This document shows positions 23,968 through 24,220 of a stretch of DNA of 24,220 bases, piece by piece. The notes under the pieces were generated by a model that saw only the letters and a list, made by a program, of their open reading frames with translations, had not been told where the DNA came from and ran no database searches. The position numbers and the translations under genes were made by a program. The stretch is from a virus. Position 1 is the stretch's first letter; the number at the start of each line of letters is the position of its first letter. The DNA lies in the IMG/VR virus record IMGVR_UViG_3300047335_000127, positions 1 to 24,220 of that record; one strand, written 5' to 3'.

Positions 23968-24220
23968 TCAACCCTCAGAAAGAGCCGCTTGCGGAATGCG
24001 GCTTTTTGGTACGATAAAAAAACATTCGCCATCATTTACTATCGTCCAGTTTGCGCCGAGGCGTGATTTGGCGGTAACTGTCTGTTTTACGATTTCTATA
24101 TGCAAAAGTTCGAGATGTGGCATGGGAAGAATCAGCGAGGATGAGCGTCGTGACAACTTCATCAAATTTGCACTTGGAATAATCGCAGGCGCAACAAACA
24201 AAGTGGCTAAGAATGATCGA
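23968..24220 (-). CDS. Small phage protein with Tat-like N-terminus, cut by the window end
   Basis: The frame is open to the edge of the window and stops at 23968; 83 residues are visible. It begins RSFLATLFVAPAIIPSANLM, like the (R)RxFLxxLxAAPAI start of many short phage proteins, so the true start is probably only a few codons outside. The rest includes LLHIEIVKQTVTAKSRLGAN and CFFIVPKSRIPQAALSEG. Function is unknown. The last codons form a GC-rich hairpin. Confidence 0.5.
   Translation of the reverse strand, partial: RSFLATLFVAPAIIPSANLMKLSRRSSSLILPMPHLELLHIEIVKQTVTAKSRLGANWTIVNDGECFFIVPKSRIPQAALSEG
23981..24007 (+). terminator. Hairpin with T-run on the plus strand, weak terminator candidate
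   Basis: AGCCGC (23983-23988) and GCGGCT (23998-24003) pair around a 9-base loop, followed by Ts on the plus strand. It lies within the coding end of the leftward gene and no plus-strand gene leads into it, so a role in stopping antisense transcription is possible, but chance is just as likely. Confidence 0.25.

Overview
This window looks like part of a large, lytic T4-type (myovirus) bacteriophage genome, probably a jumbo phage of an alphaproteobacterium. The phage call rests on a contiguous leftward baseplate module: a gp25-like wedge protein, a gp6-like wedge protein with a J-type domain, and one 4,245-residue virion protein. The host guess rests on a complete NusG that reads most like alphaproteobacterial NusG and lacks its usual bacterial neighbours (secE, rplK). 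It is an inference.

Layout. (1) 1-1826, rightward: the 3' end of a type I-F CRISPR effector operon, with the last four bases of an upstream gene coupled to cas7f (csy3), which is coupled to cas6f (csy4). (2) 1825-2015: directly behind cas6f, four hairpin repeats of type I-F design with irregular spacing, a degenerate mini-array. (3) 2012-14749, leftward: the giant structural protein, with a SPRY-like domain near its N-terminus and a right-handed beta-helix inserted mid-protein. (4) 14750-15337: a 588-base non-coding gap holding three tandem 120-base units, each a long dyad. (5) 15338-20332, leftward: gp6-like gene, a GIY-YIG homing endonuclease squeezed in by 4-base overlap, and gp25-like gene. 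(6) 20395-20904: two very small membrane/secreted protein genes facing each other, with a second I-F mini-array between them, read leftward from its own predicted promoter. (7) 21178-21921: an ADP-ribosyltransferase-like gene, tail to tail with nusG. (8) 22473-24220, leftward: promoter, terminator, a Ser/Thr/Asp-rich adhesin-like protein, a solitary I-F-like repeat, a two-helix membrane protein and a gene cut by the window end.

How it fits together. Cas7f and Cas6f would build and mature the crRNA-guided Csy complex. Cas8f, Cas3 and Cas1 are not in the window, so whether the system cleaves, silences or only processes RNA cannot be decided here. Repeats of the same family occur in three places, often at the very 3' ends of genes, which suggests that Cas6f could also process ordinary phage transcripts. 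The most novel-looking signals are the two mini-arrays with their gene-end relatives, and the 120-base dyad array between gp6 and the giant gene.
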